A DNA stretch of 64,000 nt from Enoplolaimus lenunculus (GCA_030248215.1 JASANG010000261.1:1-64000); one strand, 5' to 3'; numbered from the stretch's first letter, positions 1 through 13,091 are shown. Numbers and translations are program-made. The notes: generated by a model from the letters alone, not told the origin.

Positions 1-39
1 TAAATATCAGTCCCCTCCTCTTATTCGGGTCGCTACAGT
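1..39. mobile_element. Right end of a TACTGTAGTGACC-type MITE cut by the window edge
   Basis: The first bases end in TATTCGGGTCGCTACAGTA, the same terminal sequence seen at 56551-56569 and, diverged, at 16755-16773. Only this end is in the window. The satellite begins immediately after it. Confidence 0.6.
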
Positions 40-692
40 ACGTAACATTGTAGGCCAATGATCTTACGTAACTTTGTAGGCCAATGATCTTACGTAACAT
101 TGTAGGCCAATGACCTTACGTAACATTGTAGGCCAATGATCTTATGTAAACATTGTAGGCCAATGATCTTACGTAACATTGTAGGCCAATGATCTTAAGT
201 AACGTTGTACTTAGGCGAATGATCTTACGTAACACTGTGGCCAATGATCTTACGTAACATTGTAGGCCAATGATCTTACGTACCATTGTAGGCCAATGAT
301 CTTACGTAACACTGTAGGCCAATGATCTTACTTAACATTGTAAACCAATGATCTTACGTAACATTGTACGCCAATGATCTTACGTAACATTGTAGGCCAA
401 TGACCTTACGTAACATTTTAGGCCAATGATCTTGCGTAACATTGTAAGCCAATGATCTTACGTAACATTGTAGGCCAATGATCTTACGTAACATTGTAGG
501 CCAATGATTTACGTAACATTGTAGGCCAATGATCTTTTACGTAACATTGTAGGCCAATGATCTTACGTAACATTGTAGGCCAATGATCTTTTACCTAACA
601 TTGTAGGCCAATGATCTTACGTAACATTGTAGGCCAATGATCTTACGTAACATTGTAGGCCAATGATCTTACGTAACATTGTAGGCCAATGA
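40..692. repeat. 26-bp tandem satellite, about 25 copies
   Basis: A head-to-tail array of a 26-bp unit whose core reads GTAACATTGTAGGCCAATGA followed by TCTTAC. Copies differ mainly by single substitutions (for example ACTTTG for ACATTG, or GACC for GATC) and by small indels near the TCTTAC junction (TCTTTTAC in two units). The array stops sharply near 692. The homogeneity suggests recent amplification. No ORF is associated with it. Confidence 0.95.
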
Positions 693-1178
693 GTGTAGCG
701 TGCGACAAAATTTGTTAACATTTTAGCAACCTGACGGTTGCGAGCGAGAAACCAGACGCATTTCTATGTATCCTAAAAACAAACGAAGCGTGTATGTTAT
801 GATGGTGCAATAGGTATCCGACAGTTTGATATTGTGACCATATTGGAGGGGGTTACGCTCCCCAATTTCAACATTCGGAGGACGACTCCAAGATGCCCCC
901 TACTTCCGGTGCCTATGTACATACGTATTTTGTAGAAGCATAGTTGAGTCGAATAGAATATGAAAATTTTTAAACAAATTTATTTTAATTTATATAGAAT
1001 GGGACGAGAATGGCAGACCAGTTTTGAGCCAAAATTTTTTTGCGAAAAGTTTTCGCTCAAATGTGCTTAACACTGTATGTTTGACAGTTTTTAACTATAA
1101 TTTTTGGTCTGAAGCAGGAACTAACAACACATTTAATCTTGATTGGTTTCCCGATGTTTGTTTACGAATGCGTGATTA

Positions 1179-1290
1179 CACTGCAAAAAATGCGAGTCAA
1201 ATTGACTCTCTTCGAAATATGCTCTGCGGGACTACACAAACTGGGTCAAATTCGACTCATCCAGTACCAAACGTGCGAATTAAAAGTCGA
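1179..1290. mobile_element. Truncated copy of the palindromic CACTGCAAAAAA MITE
   Basis: The segment starts CACTGCAAAAAATG and continues with GAGTCAAATTGACTCTCT, then a GGACTACACAAACT block and GTCAAATTCGACTCA. This is the left arm of the full elements at 15910-16121 and 17253-17460. The right arm is missing or too diverged to see. Confidence 0.75.
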
Positions 1291-2750
1291 ATTATCCATT
1301 TAATATTTGAAACGGTGAGAGTTTCTTGTAATTGTAGTTCTAATGTTAAAATGAATTATAATGTGTAAGCAGTAAAGTCAAAACCATGTGAAGCTAGGGC
1401 GGGCCTAAGGCTTCTCCGGCCCTCGGCTTAGGTCAGTAGCTAGGTGACCTTAGGTGCTTTGCGGTTATTTAAAAAATCTCGCGAACAAAGCGAACGAGAA
1501 GCTGAATGCCATTTTATCGCTATGTTGTGGTATGAGATCTTGGTTTTGAAACGGTTAGATGTTCCCTGGTCTTGGTGGCCTCTCTGATCCGCCAGTGGGA
1601 GTGGCGGCATGCCTCAGTACTAGCAAGGATATTGGTTGATTTGCTTAAATATGGCTTTTAAGTTTAAGCTTGATTTTGACTTTAGCCGACATTTTGCTTA
1701 AATTTTGTAGCTTCAAGTTTAAGCCGGAGATTTTAAGTAAAAATTGCTATATTTGATGTTGCTGTAAGCCGTAATTATATGTGAGTTTCTAGACCTGGTT
1801 ATGCAAAGAAGTAAAGAAGTAGAGCGGAAAACATACATTCATAAAAGCTTTGACTGTTGGTCGTGCGTTTATTTTCGATTGAAGTCTACTAACTTATGGT
1901 CAACTTTTTGTGTCTCAATTAAGATTACTACATAGCTAGTGGGCTGTTTGAGGGTTAACGCATGAAATTTTGAACATTGACAGGCGTTTAAACTTCCTTA
2001 TAGTGCTTTCGGTTTTCGGTGGCAAAATTGGAATTTTTTGTTGTGAATGATGCATTAGGTGTAAAAAGTATCGTCACAGAATCTGCGCAATTTTTTGCAG
2101 TGCCGGTGTCGATACGTGCGATAAGTGCCTATTATTACCGATGCCGATTATTCGGCACGTATACTTCTAATCACCTTATCATATCAGAGAGATATATACG
2201 CTTACTTACGTACATTTTATATAACACAATTATATAGAACACATGAATGACTACTAAAATGCCTGGAAGATCTGCGCAAGCCAATAGTGGGACTGGGAAA
2301 TTCGCATCTAATTCGAACAGGTACCTAATTATGCACTGAATAAGTGCTAATAAGTACGTTACAATTGCTCACGCAATGCTTGTCTGTGTAGCTAATTTTT
2401 AACTGTGGGTCTCTTTGTGTTCGCTGCAGTCTGACGCACAATCGAGTAATACCAACCGCAGGCCCGCCAATTTTCTTAACACCGGTAAAATGAAGCATTT
2501 CTTAAAATACAAGTGACATTATGGCTGAATATCGTTGCGGATACGTATCTGAGCACGTAGGTATATGTATGTGTCACACCAGTTAAAAATTAGGTACCTT
2601 ACGTACATATTACATAATAACTGTGTAGGGTTCAACTGCAAATCAAAAAATACCAGAACCGGATTGTCAGAACTGCACGGTCAGGACGACCCCTTTCCTC
2701 GAAGTACTGCGAATATACATGGTTTTTCCACTAAATTTCTCCGAAATATA

Positions 2751-2823
2751 TGGCCACGCCGGGAGTCGAACCTCGGACCCCTCGCTCGCGAGTCAAGCAC
2801 GCTACCCATTACACCACGTGGCC
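2751..2823 (-). repeat. tRNA-like head of a SINE (or tRNA pseudogene)
   Basis: Read on the minus strand, the 73-base segment folds like a tRNA. The acceptor stem has seven pairs (GGCCACG with CGTGGCC). There is an A-box-like TGGTGTAATGGGTAGC and a B-box GGTTCGACTCC. An anticodon arm can be drawn with loop GACTCGC, which would place CTC (Glu) as anticodon, but position 33 is A instead of T, and the T stem has two mismatches. Two diverged relatives occur at 28331-28402 and 32147-32218, so a tRNA-derived SINE family fits better than a working tRNA gene. Confidence 0.65.
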
Positions 2824-3526
2824 GATATCATAATTTCCTGTGGTGCTTTATACGTGTTCGTATATGTGACTTGTTTTTAGGGCAGGCGCTCTGAAAAACT
2901 CATTTCAGGACAATAGATTCAATTATTCAGGTAATTCGTAGTTTAAGAAATTTTCTGCTACGTGCAGTATATACTACTCACCGTTTCTTGTGCCAGTGCT
3001 AAAAATAGAGTGATTGAGGTAAAACGAAGCGTATATACGTAGTCAGCCAGCCATACATGTATACGTATAGTTGTTATCAACCGTGGATACTTCAAAAAGG
3101 GTTTGTTTTTCGGATTTTGGGGCCTGCAAAAATTGTGCGAATGTTTCCTGAGGTGGACGAACTAAGTAATCATATATTTGAGAGTCAATGGACTGGTGTT
3201 GTGCAACTCGCTATATTAAAAGGCAGTTGCGTCAAGCAAAGGTAGCCCAGGCCCTGGAATTTGTTCTATATAAAACTCAGTGTGTGAAAATTTATCGGAA
3301 AATTGAAAATAGTGTGTAAAAAGTATATGTGTTGCGTGCGCTTTTGTACTAATATTTCCGCAGAAGGCAAACGCTGAAGTCAAGTGTCCTAAGTCCTGTT
3401 CTGGAATGCCCAAGTCTTGTCTTATGTTTGCGTAAGGTGTACGCTAATTTCTAAATCAGCCTCACTGTGAGATAATACGTAATGATTGATTTTTGAATGG
3501 GATTTTTCGTTATTTTTGGTCCTGTA

Positions 3527-6500
3527 ATGGAAAAATATGACACCAGAGATTTGTCAACGTCGGACCCGACTGGAAGCAAAGCGTCTGGTCGGTGTCGCCT
3601 TTATGTTGGCAATTTGTTCAAAGATATGAAAGAAACTGACTTTCGATCGTTGTTTGAAGAATATGGTCAAGTTCTAGAGGCGTTTGTTTCCGACAAGGGA
3701 TTTGGGTTCGTAACAATGGTACGTGGTTTAGCTAGCATAGGCATAACGTACTATTGCGTGTGATGCGTTTAGTAGTATGTATTGTACGTATTGAATTTTC
3801 GGTTTCAATTCAAGTTTACATAAATATTGAGAAATATATACTGGAATCTGAAGATTTTTGTTGCCTGGAAGCTTTGGTGTAGTTAGCCAGGATTTTTGAA
3901 AGCCAAGATAACGTTACTAATACGTTTTATGCCAACTTTGAAGGGGTGGTTTTTGTTTCGGACCTAGACGCGCTCCACGGCTACGCCCTTACTTGGATCA
4001 GTTAAAATGGTCTTTTTAATTTGTTTTTGTTTGTTTGTTATTCTGATTGTTGCTTGTGCTGTCGCATTTTGAATTTATGAATTCGACAATCGCTGCTGAA
4101 AGAAACAACTGGTTTATTCTGTGTTGTACTAGCTAGAGAGTTTTTGACTTCTTCTGAGCCAACCTGCCCTCAACGCTGCTGCCTGGGTTCTTAGGGTATT
4201 GACAGATTGAACACATCAAGTTTCGTTTATATGTGAGTTTTCCAATTGAAACCGAGCAAGCAACTCACGCAACTGATCAGCTACGGTTATGATTTTTTAG
4301 GACTCGAGGGCTACTGCTCAAAAGGCTAAAGATGCCGTAGACGGTAAACAAATGGGAAATCGACAGATTCGTGTTCGTTTTGCAATTAGTAACGCTGGTA
4401 TAAAACTTAAAGAATTGCCTGCAGCAGCGACAAATGAACTTATTTTTGAGGTAATAATCCTCGAGCGTAGCATATCTTTTAAATTTCGAAAACTTACCTT
4501 GTCATGTTCTGAATACACTGGGCTCTTCTAAATCATATATTTTTTGTAACGTTTACTTATTTATTAGTGATCACGCAAGAGTATTTAGTGTATAAAATGT
4601 TCTCAAGTTGAAATTGGGGCGAATTGCCCTCCCATCTACTTCTGGGTATTGGCTGGCTTCCGACGGAGTGGGTGGGCATCACCGGAGCCACTCGGTTGGC
4701 AATCCAATGAAATGTTGGGTGGCGGGGTAATTTTTACCGAAAAAATACTGTTTTAAGGAAAAACCCATTTAACCGTGCCTGATACCTCGTATGTTACATA
4801 TAAACAGACTTCAGTCACTGCTCTATCATATTCTACTTCAGGAATTGTACAAAAAAGTGGTGTTTGATGTTTAAAATAATTCAACGTATAACACTGAAAA
4901 TACTCAATTTGCGGGACAAAATCTCGAGGGGCGCTTGAACCGGGGGCAAATGGAGTTCGGGATGTTTTGGACGAGTGGAAGCCCACCTCCTAGTAGTACC
5001 GAACCAACATTATTTGTTGGTTGTGCCGTGTATAGAAGGGCGTGCAACTTAATTGTTAAGTAATCTCCGTGCGCAGATTTATAAAATTGTTGCTGTTGTA
5101 ACTTGTTTACAGTATACGAAAAGGCCAGGGGCGTAGGCTGGGGAATTAGGGATCGAATCAGTGCTTTGTAGTGTGCAACTGAAATTAGATATTATCGTGA
5201 CCGGAACCGGAATTTGAAAACATTACCGGAATCGAAAAGTGAAAATGCTGCCACCGAACAATTCATTTTATTTTTTGCTGTATTATTGGTGAAATTACCT
5301 TAGTTGAAGATAGGTATTGACTTAATTTGGTGTATTTTAGATTTTTTCTGCATTTGTATTTACTATACTAATTAAATCTCTGTTTTATTGTCATTAATTG
5401 AACAAGTGGCTTTAAAAAGGCTTCTTGAAGATTTACAAATTTAAAAAAGACCAAAATTAAACCGGAAGGTGAAAAAATGTCGGAACCGGAATTCCGTTGC
5501 ACCCTGGTTGGTCTTTTAGGAATTTTGTCCAATAATTTTTAAGAACTTTTTCAGTTGATATCAAGAGAAATTTCTCTTTGAAATATTTAGGTACCAGAGC
5601 TCTATTTCAAAAATCTATGCTACGCCCACGTGTACAGACCACATTTTTAATATAACACCTTGATAATGTTGGTTGTGGCTGAAAAGTGCAATGTTCGTAT
5701 CACTATTTGTATTAGGCGTATCACTGTTTGTTTTAGGCGTTTTCGCGTTTTGGACCGGTGGAACGGGCGGTTCATATTGTTGACGAGCGTGGACATGCTA
5801 CCGGAGAAGGCATTGTTGAATTCACACGAAAAAAAGATGCAAACGAGACTTTGAAACAGATTAAAAATGGAGTGTTTTTATTGACTGCGTAATGACACTG
5901 TAATCTAAGACCGATATTCTTAACTGTGTGTAGCACTTATCACTAGTGGTGATAGGTTTAATTTTGAGGTTAGAAATAAACCATATTTTTGCACTTAACC
6001 TACTTAAATGTAGATTTTATGATCAGTGGATGATCCGATTCGCTGGTTTTAAATCGAAATAAATGTCTTTTATTTTGTTTCGTGTATAGTTAACACGCTA
6101 CTGATTTATAATATTTGGTAAGTCAAGTTAAAATATTTGATGAGTCAAGTTAAAATATTTGATGAGTGATTTTGTAAGATTGATGAAAACGAAAAAGGAA
6201 GATATAAAACATGTTTTGACTGGTTTACTAAAAAGTAAAAATGAAGAATATTATTTCAAATTACGGTTATTGTCCCGGTAATAAACACCGTTCCGCTAAA
6301 ATTTAGAACCTGTTTGGACTATGCTGTTTGGCGATAGGTGCTACACGCAGCTGAGAATGCGACTACTTTCTTAAACCTGAAATCCTGAGAGACTAACCCT
6401 GATGTTGCTGAATTTTGCGTTTTGGGGTGTGAATAACAATAGTTTTCTGTATCAGTTTCATTTTTTGGCCAATTTTTTACCCATGACTCCTGAAAATGTC

Positions 6501-9500
6501 TTAGTCAAATTATAATGTGTCACTTTATTGTCATGCCGTAGCAACGAAATATATGCACTTACGGGCCAAACTTAACATTGTTATACTTTTTGATTGTATA
6601 AAACAAGACATTTTATAAAAAGTTCGAATTAGATAAATATATATTCTACAAGCAATACACAACAGTAATTTTCAAATATGCAGATAATTTGCACCGAAAC
6701 GCGAAATGTGTGTTTTGATTTTTCAATACATATTGATAAAGTTTGATGTTAGTCGTTGTTTTGGTTGTTGAAGTGCTTTGAATTTTTTTGAACTTTGCAG
6801 GAAAACGTTGGGAAAATCTTTGTCATGTACCAGGATTGTGCAGGGTGCAACCGGGTACCAAAAGACCGGAGCTGGAACCAGATATCTGGTTGCACCTTGT
6901 CATGATATGTTAGTTGTTACTTCGTGTTTTAATGCTCTATACTTCAGCCATTATTATAGGTCGGCTAAACCAATTGTTGCGGAACCAATTGAGTTGAAGG
7001 ATGAAGAAGACGGTTTACAGGAACGAGTTGTGTCGCAAACGAAACAGTTTAAAATGTAAGCAAAATCTGATTTTTCGATAACGTACAGTGCGCGACCGGA
7101 TTTACGGTTCGGGCAAAAAAGTCGACATTCTACTCTAGTAGGCTTCATTTGCGGTCATATGTGGCTGAAAAGTTTATCATAACTTGTAAATAATTATTCA
7201 TGAGCAAAATTACAATATTTAACAATGCGTTTTGTTGGAAATGATAGAAATAAGTAGACCAAAGAACACAATTTATATTAAAACCCTTGTAGGAACTAAA
7301 TTATGAAGCAATTAAATTATAATATATTGTAGCAAATAATTCTAACTTTACGTGATCGAATTTAGTTTTTCGAAATGTACTTTTAAATATTGTGCTCTGG
7401 TGTTTTTGGATCCGGGTAAGAGATGCGCTATACTTTTGTTGACGTTTGTCACCCGTCCGGTACCGTGCGGTATCGTACGTAAATAACTCACGTACGATAC
7501 CGTGTAGTGACGCACGGTGCAGGTCACGACAAGTGTAGCGCAACCCTAACTCAAAGTAATAGTGTCATCACACCACAATTTCAGAATGTTTTTTTAGGGG
7601 TCTGAACCTCGCGTGGTTGTTCTTAAATGTTAAGCAGCAAGTCCATTGGTCTTTTACAGGGAACGTGAAGTGGCGCCACGGTTTGCCGAACCAGGCACGT
7701 TTGAGTTTGAGTTCGGAACACGATGGAAACAGTTGTTTATTGCAGAGAAGTTGCAGCGCGATACACTTGAGCGACAAATTGAGCAAAGTCGAGCAAGTTT
7801 TGTTGCCGACATGGAAGTCATGTTCCATGATTTTAAAACTGATGAACTACGGCGAGGTACATACGGTAACATGAAGTTTCCAGTTTTTGTAAATGATGCT
7901 AAATCTGGTATTTTGCTAGCCGGTGGGCTTTTAGAGAACCCTTGAGATAAAAATCAAGCGCCGAAAACTTGGCGGTTAACAGAAATTTTTGTTATTTTTA
8001 GCGAATTTTTGCTTATATTCGATATTTCTGAGCTTAGATGTGGCTCTAACAAACTGTTTTTGTGCTTTTTTGATCAGTATAATATCAAACTGGGGGCGAT
8101 TTTTCGAGTCAGTGGTGCTGAACATGTGCTTGAGGAGGGATTTTTGTGTTATCAGCTGAAATAGTTCCTTCAAACGTAGACAAAAATCCCATAGAGTAGT
8201 TTGACCCCTAACCCCCTCTTGCGTTGCGAACTGAAACCGTGTCTGAAACACTCTGTAAAAGTTCCGAAGGAGGACAATTGACATTTGAAACTACTGGCGA
8301 CGCCCTTTACTATTGATGTAGGTAATGCTTAAATTTGCAGACGATGTGGTATTCGTGGATACTGTGTTTAATTCAATTATTTATATTAATTTTTTTGAAA
8401 AAAATTTTTTGTGTATTTGTACTGAATACTTCTGTTCAATATCAGGTTGCACTGTTGTTCTAGATTTACAAATGAGGCAAGCGGAGCTTGACCGCCTTGA
8501 AGCAAGTCGTAAAAGACGTATAGATAACACGTGAGTTTTACTTTTTATTCCTTTGTTTGGTTCAAAACTGATTTTTGTTTGTAAAAGCTTGGAATTTTTT
8601 CTGGCTGTTGATATCTAACAGTAATCATAAATCGTAACTTTAATGTGACAATTTTGCTTTACTGTCAATTAAGGTGTAAAAATGTTTTTATTTTAATTGT
8701 TTTTGCAGGTCATATTGATAAACTAAAGTTACGGTTTTGAAGTTCCTGGCCTTACATTGTTCTTGTGTCGCATTGTTTTTGTTGTTTCTACTTATTAGGA
8801 AACTAGGTTCAAAACAAAACACGGGATTCGGTGGATTGCACGTTCCCTTGACATCAGACGCAACAGGTCTCGGGAAGTTTGGATCCGCAATGGGGGTAGT
8901 CAGCGATAGTTTCGGTGGATTGGGTATGGCAGGGGGTGGTAAAGCAGTCTTGGGTGGCGGATATGGGGCATTCCCAGCACATATGGGAACTAATGTAGGC
9001 GCTCAGTCTTCTACATCGGGGCTGCCGCCTAGTCTCGATCACGAACCTTTATCAAACGAACCTGGGATTGTGAATCCGGGCGTAATGCGGACCGGCGGGG
9101 AGTTTGATTCTAGAGAAGGCATCATGAATTTCCCAGCAGATGGTGTTTGGAATGCTAATAAACCGTCTGGGTCAAGAAGAAATGCTGAGATCAATTCGTC
9201 TGTTGAACGCAGCAGTGGAGTGTTTCCTCGTTTGACTAAGGTAATCTGGAGTTTTGTTGGGTCCTGGCCGATTTGGGAAAGCTTAAACTGGGAATCGCCT
9301 GCTTAGCAACCGGGCGAAATCGTGAGCGGCGGGTAACTTACACCTGCAAAATTATTTTTTTGTTACATAAGCCATGTTTAACCGCGCCTGATCGCTTGTG
9401 CATGAACACACTACGGGGGCGGGGGGCTTTGACCTTCGGAACCAGTTGAGATGGGCGTTGTATCTCCTCTGTAACCGTGCAGTGCTGGAAATTTTGCAAT

Positions 9501-12312
9501 GCAAATAGTTCACGTAAAGCTCATATTGTGTTTTCTACGTTTCTAGTCAATTTGCCAGAAAATATGAGAAGAATATAACGCGAGTTCCAAAAAATTTTAT
9601 GCCTGCGGTGCGATTTGAAACTTAAAAAATAAAAATCTTTGCTAAACACGCTTTAGAAACACAAGAAGTCTCGTCCCAAAACTCCTGTATCCGCCACTGA
9701 AGTTGAATTTCTATAACTCACCAGTTATTGTTGACTTAAATTTCATAAAGTTTCGCCTCAGTTTATGTGTTATATATAATTTATTAAGTCATGATTCATT
9801 GATTTTTAACTAACAGCAAATGATGTACACTTGCAATAAGAGGATGCAACTGGGTATATTCTGTGTTGAAAAAGATGTACCCGGCACTCGTTGCGTTTTT
9901 GGCCTAATCATTCTTTATTTACAGGGGTTACACCCTGTGCGAACCGTGACACTTTATGTTTACAGCAACAGAAATGATCCGCTTATAGTTTAATTTCAGG
10001 TTATTGCGTGAGACAATGACCCCACTCTAAACAAATGGGGTCGGCCAAAAACGCAACGCCCGGTGGTACATTTTGAACCATGCGGAACACCAAGTGTTGT
10101 ACACTCTTGTATTATGCACTCTGGATAATATGCACTTGAAACTACTTGCTCGTGACCTAACTGACAAACAAGTATCTGTAAAACTAGAGATGTGTCGATC
10201 GATACCAAAAGTTTTGTCATTACCAATGCCGATTTCTATTTTGAAAATAGGCCGAAGCCGTTGCCGATCCCAATTTTAATACACGATGTTTAAAGAACAG
10301 ATATGATACAATGTAAAACCTAATACATCTGTATATACATAATTGTATTTTTCTCGTCGTTTACCAGGAGTAATTGTGTTTAGCATCTTGTTGTTTTTCA
10401 TTTTTGTTTACCAAACTGTGATAATACTTACTGTAATATCACTAAAAGGGGGTATAAATATTATTGTGGAGTTCTGAAAAGACATTATTTTTGTAGGAAT
10501 CTGAAGTTAATCCCAAGAAAGACATGCACCAACAGCCAGATATTGGTGAGTCGAAAGTCAAATAGTTAACAGCAGAGGCCTAGCCAGGATTTTCCAAACA
10601 GAAGGTTACGTTCTATAAAATTTCTAAAGAGTGATTCTTAGTGTCACTAATTGAAAAAGATTCTATGAATCGTTTTACAAAATTGTACAAGGATGCATGA
10701 CACCTACTTACCCATCCTGGCTACGCTTTTGCTTGGTTCGGTTAGAAAATTTGTCCTCTTGGTTATGTTGTGTTCTTTTTGTTACTCCGATTGTTGCTTA
10801 TGATGACATCATTGCACTTTTAATGACAGCATTTTTCCGTAATGAATGCGACGATCGATGCTGAAGCAACTGGTGTTACGTCACCTGGCACGATTTGCCT
10901 TTTAATGCTCACCTTTGTTTACTTATTTAGCTGATTCTCACTAGGATATTATTTTCGGTAGATGCATTATATATATGTAAGTTAGTGGACGAATGTATTA
11001 GTAATTTTTAAGTTTTTGAACAGAAATGAAACAGTAACTTAATTGTTAAGTTGAATTTTTCAACGGGGTGTAAAAAGTGCACTGGCGTAGCCCAGAGACT
11101 GCATTGTTTTCACTGAACATATTTTGGTTTTTGTACAAAATTTTGATCCTACGCGACGTGATTACATTAATGGCGATTTTCGCATACGGTTTTATATTTT
11201 GTAGGTTATGGTGCACCCCCAGGACAAGCTTTCGTAGCAGAGGTAAGCGTGTGAACTGTTTTAACCTGTTTTAAGTACTAAAAATTTTAAACATGAAAAC
11301 TATAATACACAACTTTTCTGGTGGTGAATGGGCAAGTTTAGTTTGTTGTGTTCACAGCTTATGCTTTTGCTGGTTCGAAAAATACAAGACCGCCAATTAA
11401 GTGCTACACATACATTTTGAGAAACGCAACTCAATGCATGGAGCACCATCCCCAGGTGGTAATACGTCGTATAAATTTAGAACCAGCCGACCGACAACGT
11501 TGAACTTTGAAACATCATTTTCATCTCATTACTCTTACTTGTGACTTGAGTTTTACATTTGTTGCTGTCGTATTCCGCTTGTGTGAAAACCTATAGTCGG
11601 TTGGTGATCAGTGCTACAGACATTTGAGGGTGGGATGAATCTTTTTCTGTAGGAAGTAGCTGCGATGACGTCATTGCAACAGTTAGCCGCTCAGCAAGAA
11701 ATGGATCCGAATTATCTGATGCAACAACATATGGTAAGCGTAATAGAACAGAGATTGTAGTTTTCGTCTGGAATTAAGTTTGTTTTGATACATCTTGTTT
11801 GTCGATATGCCATAAAATTGGACAATTTTTAGTGAATGGGAAATATTTCATGGGTGAAGATTTGGAGTGCACTGCGGATTCGTGATGGCGTTAAGGGTCC
11901 CATCGTGTCGGCAAAGCTCTCTAACTTGATTTGCTACCTGGTCAAGCCTCCTGGATGACATTTTGCCAGCCAGTTAAATGGTCAGCTGTTCCTTACTGGG
12001 TTTTTTGTGTAAAAGAACAATAAACAGTAAACTTATGTACCAAATGTGCTGTTGTTGTTGTTGTTTTAGAAAACTAAGCAAAATAGTCATATGTCAGACC
12101 TTCAGCAGTTCGCAGCGTCCAGTGCGTTTGATCATTTTGGTGGACCACAAGGGTTTGGCTTGGATCCAGCAGCAGGAATTGGTGGCAGTGGCGGCATGCC
12201 AGGCTATGAAGCGATGTCTCAAATGGAAATGATATTAAGAGGAGGCGGTCCTCTTCCACATAATGCAGGAGGAAGATTTGATCCAAACTCAAAGCGTAGG
12301 CGAAAACGATAA
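3527..12312 (+). CDS. NONO: DBHS-family RNA-binding protein (NONO/SFPQ-like), 11 exons, 568 aa
   Basis: Exons: 3527-3718, 4301-4450, 5737-5888, 6960-7055, 7660-7856, 8464-8530, 8799-9240, 10497-10545, 11205-11242, 11653-11733, 12070-12312. All junctions are GT-AG and keep frame. RRM1 lies at about aa 22-95 with RNP2 RLYVGNL (24-30) and RNP1 KGFGFVTM (57-64). RRM2 lies at about aa 96-168 ([17 protein letters not shown]). A NOPS segment follows ([17 protein letters not shown]), then [14 protein letters not shown] and a coiled coil ending near [10 protein letters not shown]. The rest is Gly/Met/Gln-rich and ends in a basic NSKRRRKR tail, like the GPNKRRRY tail of vertebrate NONO. In the family these proteins dimerise through NOPS and coiled coil and act in nuclear RNA processing, retention and transcription. 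The coiled coil looks shorter than in vertebrates. An in-frame ATG at 3497 could add 10 residues; I prefer 3527 because it gives the more polar N terminus. An upstream non-coding exon is possible. Exon 6 uses the acceptor at 8461-8463, because this restores DELRRDLQMRQ. Confidence 0.93.
5172..5505. mobile_element. hAT-type MITE with CCGGAACCGG interior, in DBHS intron 2
   Basis: The right end reads CCGGAATTCCGTTGCACCCTG, matching the right end of the intact element at 23421-23801. The interior contains ACCGGAACCGGAATT and CCGGAAGGTGAAAAAATG in the same order as the reverse complement of that element. The left boundary is eroded and no clean target duplication is seen. Confidence 0.6.
6841..6899. 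mobile_element. Miniature remnant of a CAGGGTGCAACCGG hAT-type MITE
   Basis: About 59 bp flanked by CAGGGTGCAACCGG and CTGGTTGCACCTTG in inverted orientation, sitting in DBHS intron 3 just upstream of exon 4. Almost all of the interior is gone. Confidence 0.6.
7421..7549. mobile_element. GCGCTATACTT-type palindromic MITE in DBHS intron 4
   Basis: Ends GCGCTATACTTTTGTTGACG and GACAAGTGTAGCGCAACCCT are imperfect inverted repeats. The interior is a GC-rich hairpin around CGTACGTAAATAACTCACGTACG. Relatives occur at 20924-21059, 22752-22897 and 37021-37170. Confidence 0.7.
10573..10730. mobile_element. Small MITE with GCCTAGCCAGGATTT / ATCCTGGCTACGC ends
   Basis: Located in DBHS intron 8. Inverted ends surround TTACGTTCTATAAAATTTC-type sequence. 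Related but poorly bounded copies appear near 3887-3990, 13736-13830, 31598-31700 and 37495-37580. Confidence 0.5.
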
Positions 12313-12697
12313 TCATCCTTATATAGGGATAGGAAGCAGCAGTTGGTCAAAGCTGTTCAGTAGTCTAAACCTGAATTTGGAACGCACCTGATTTTGCTAT
12401 CAAAAACTAGAAACCTACTTACCGCAAAATCGCTCTTCGTACTGTAGTGACCCGAATAAGAAGGGGGTGTGTGATTGATATTGATTTCGCCTCTCCAGAA
12501 GATACCCCTCTCGCTTTTCCGTTTCGGACCTTTGTATGTTTTGTAATCAAGCTCCAGTGATTTTAATCACGCATCTTTATTTTATGTCAGCCATTTTCTG
12601 TAGTTTAAGTTAATTACTTTAGGAATATACTTTTAAGACTTGACATTGATTTAGACTCAATAATGTACGGGATTTATGCAAGCTGACAAAAAATAAA
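12313..12697 (+). other. 3' UTR of the DBHS gene with poly(A) signal
   Basis: The stop codon is followed by about 380 bases ending at AATAAA (12692-12697), the first canonical poly(A) signal downstream. The stretch 12440-12530 begins TACTGTAGTGACCCGAATAA and matches the reversed end of the MITE at 56228-56569. Part of a transposon therefore appears to have been taken into the 3' UTR. Confidence 0.6.
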
Positions 12698-13091
12698 TTT
12701 CATTCATTATTTTATACTTGTTTCGTAACATCGCAATTTTAGCGTTTTATGTTGATACTTGTTTAGTCCCCCCATTTAGTGATAATCTGATAAATGAAAA
12801 AATGTAGTTTATTAACAATTTGATTTTCAGTTCTGTCTGTTAATGAACTGGTCTTAAGGCGGCGAGAAGCTAATCAGTTTAAAATGAAAACTGACCTTAC
12901 TACACTGCTCTATAAGTGCTGAGAAACGTCTTGTCCGCGGAGGGGGGTGGCAAAAATAAACAAGTACATTCATGTTAATGACACTTGAATGCGTCAAACG
13001 TTGCTTGCAAATGGAATTTACTGTGCGTTTAACTTGTATATAAATGTTGTTTGTTTTTGTTTATGTTTTATGTTGTTTTGCACGCAGTCAG

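Larger units (their letters stand above)
693..3526. other. Intergenic region upstream of the DBHS gene
   Basis: I see no supported coding exon here. It contains half of a palindromic MITE (1179-1290) and a tRNA-like SINE head (2751-2823). The open frames are short and show no recognisable protein similarity. The 5' UTR and promoter of the DBHS gene must lie in the last part, but no TATA-like or other promoter signal can be defended. Confidence 0.5.

Noticed and set aside
2751-2823. Functional tRNA-Glu(CTC) gene
   Set aside because: The acceptor stem is perfect, but the T stem has two mismatches and position 33 is not T. Diverged copies elsewhere point to a SINE or pseudogene.
7568-7874. Alternative frames overlapping DBHS exon 5 on both strands
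   Set aside because: They are shadows of the conserved exon, which is fixed by [14 protein letters not shown].
8446-8463. Upstream acceptor TATCAG (8441-8446 region) for DBHS exon 6
   Set aside because: It would insert six residues (CTVVLD) into the conserved coiled coil. The TTCTAG acceptor restores the family alignment.
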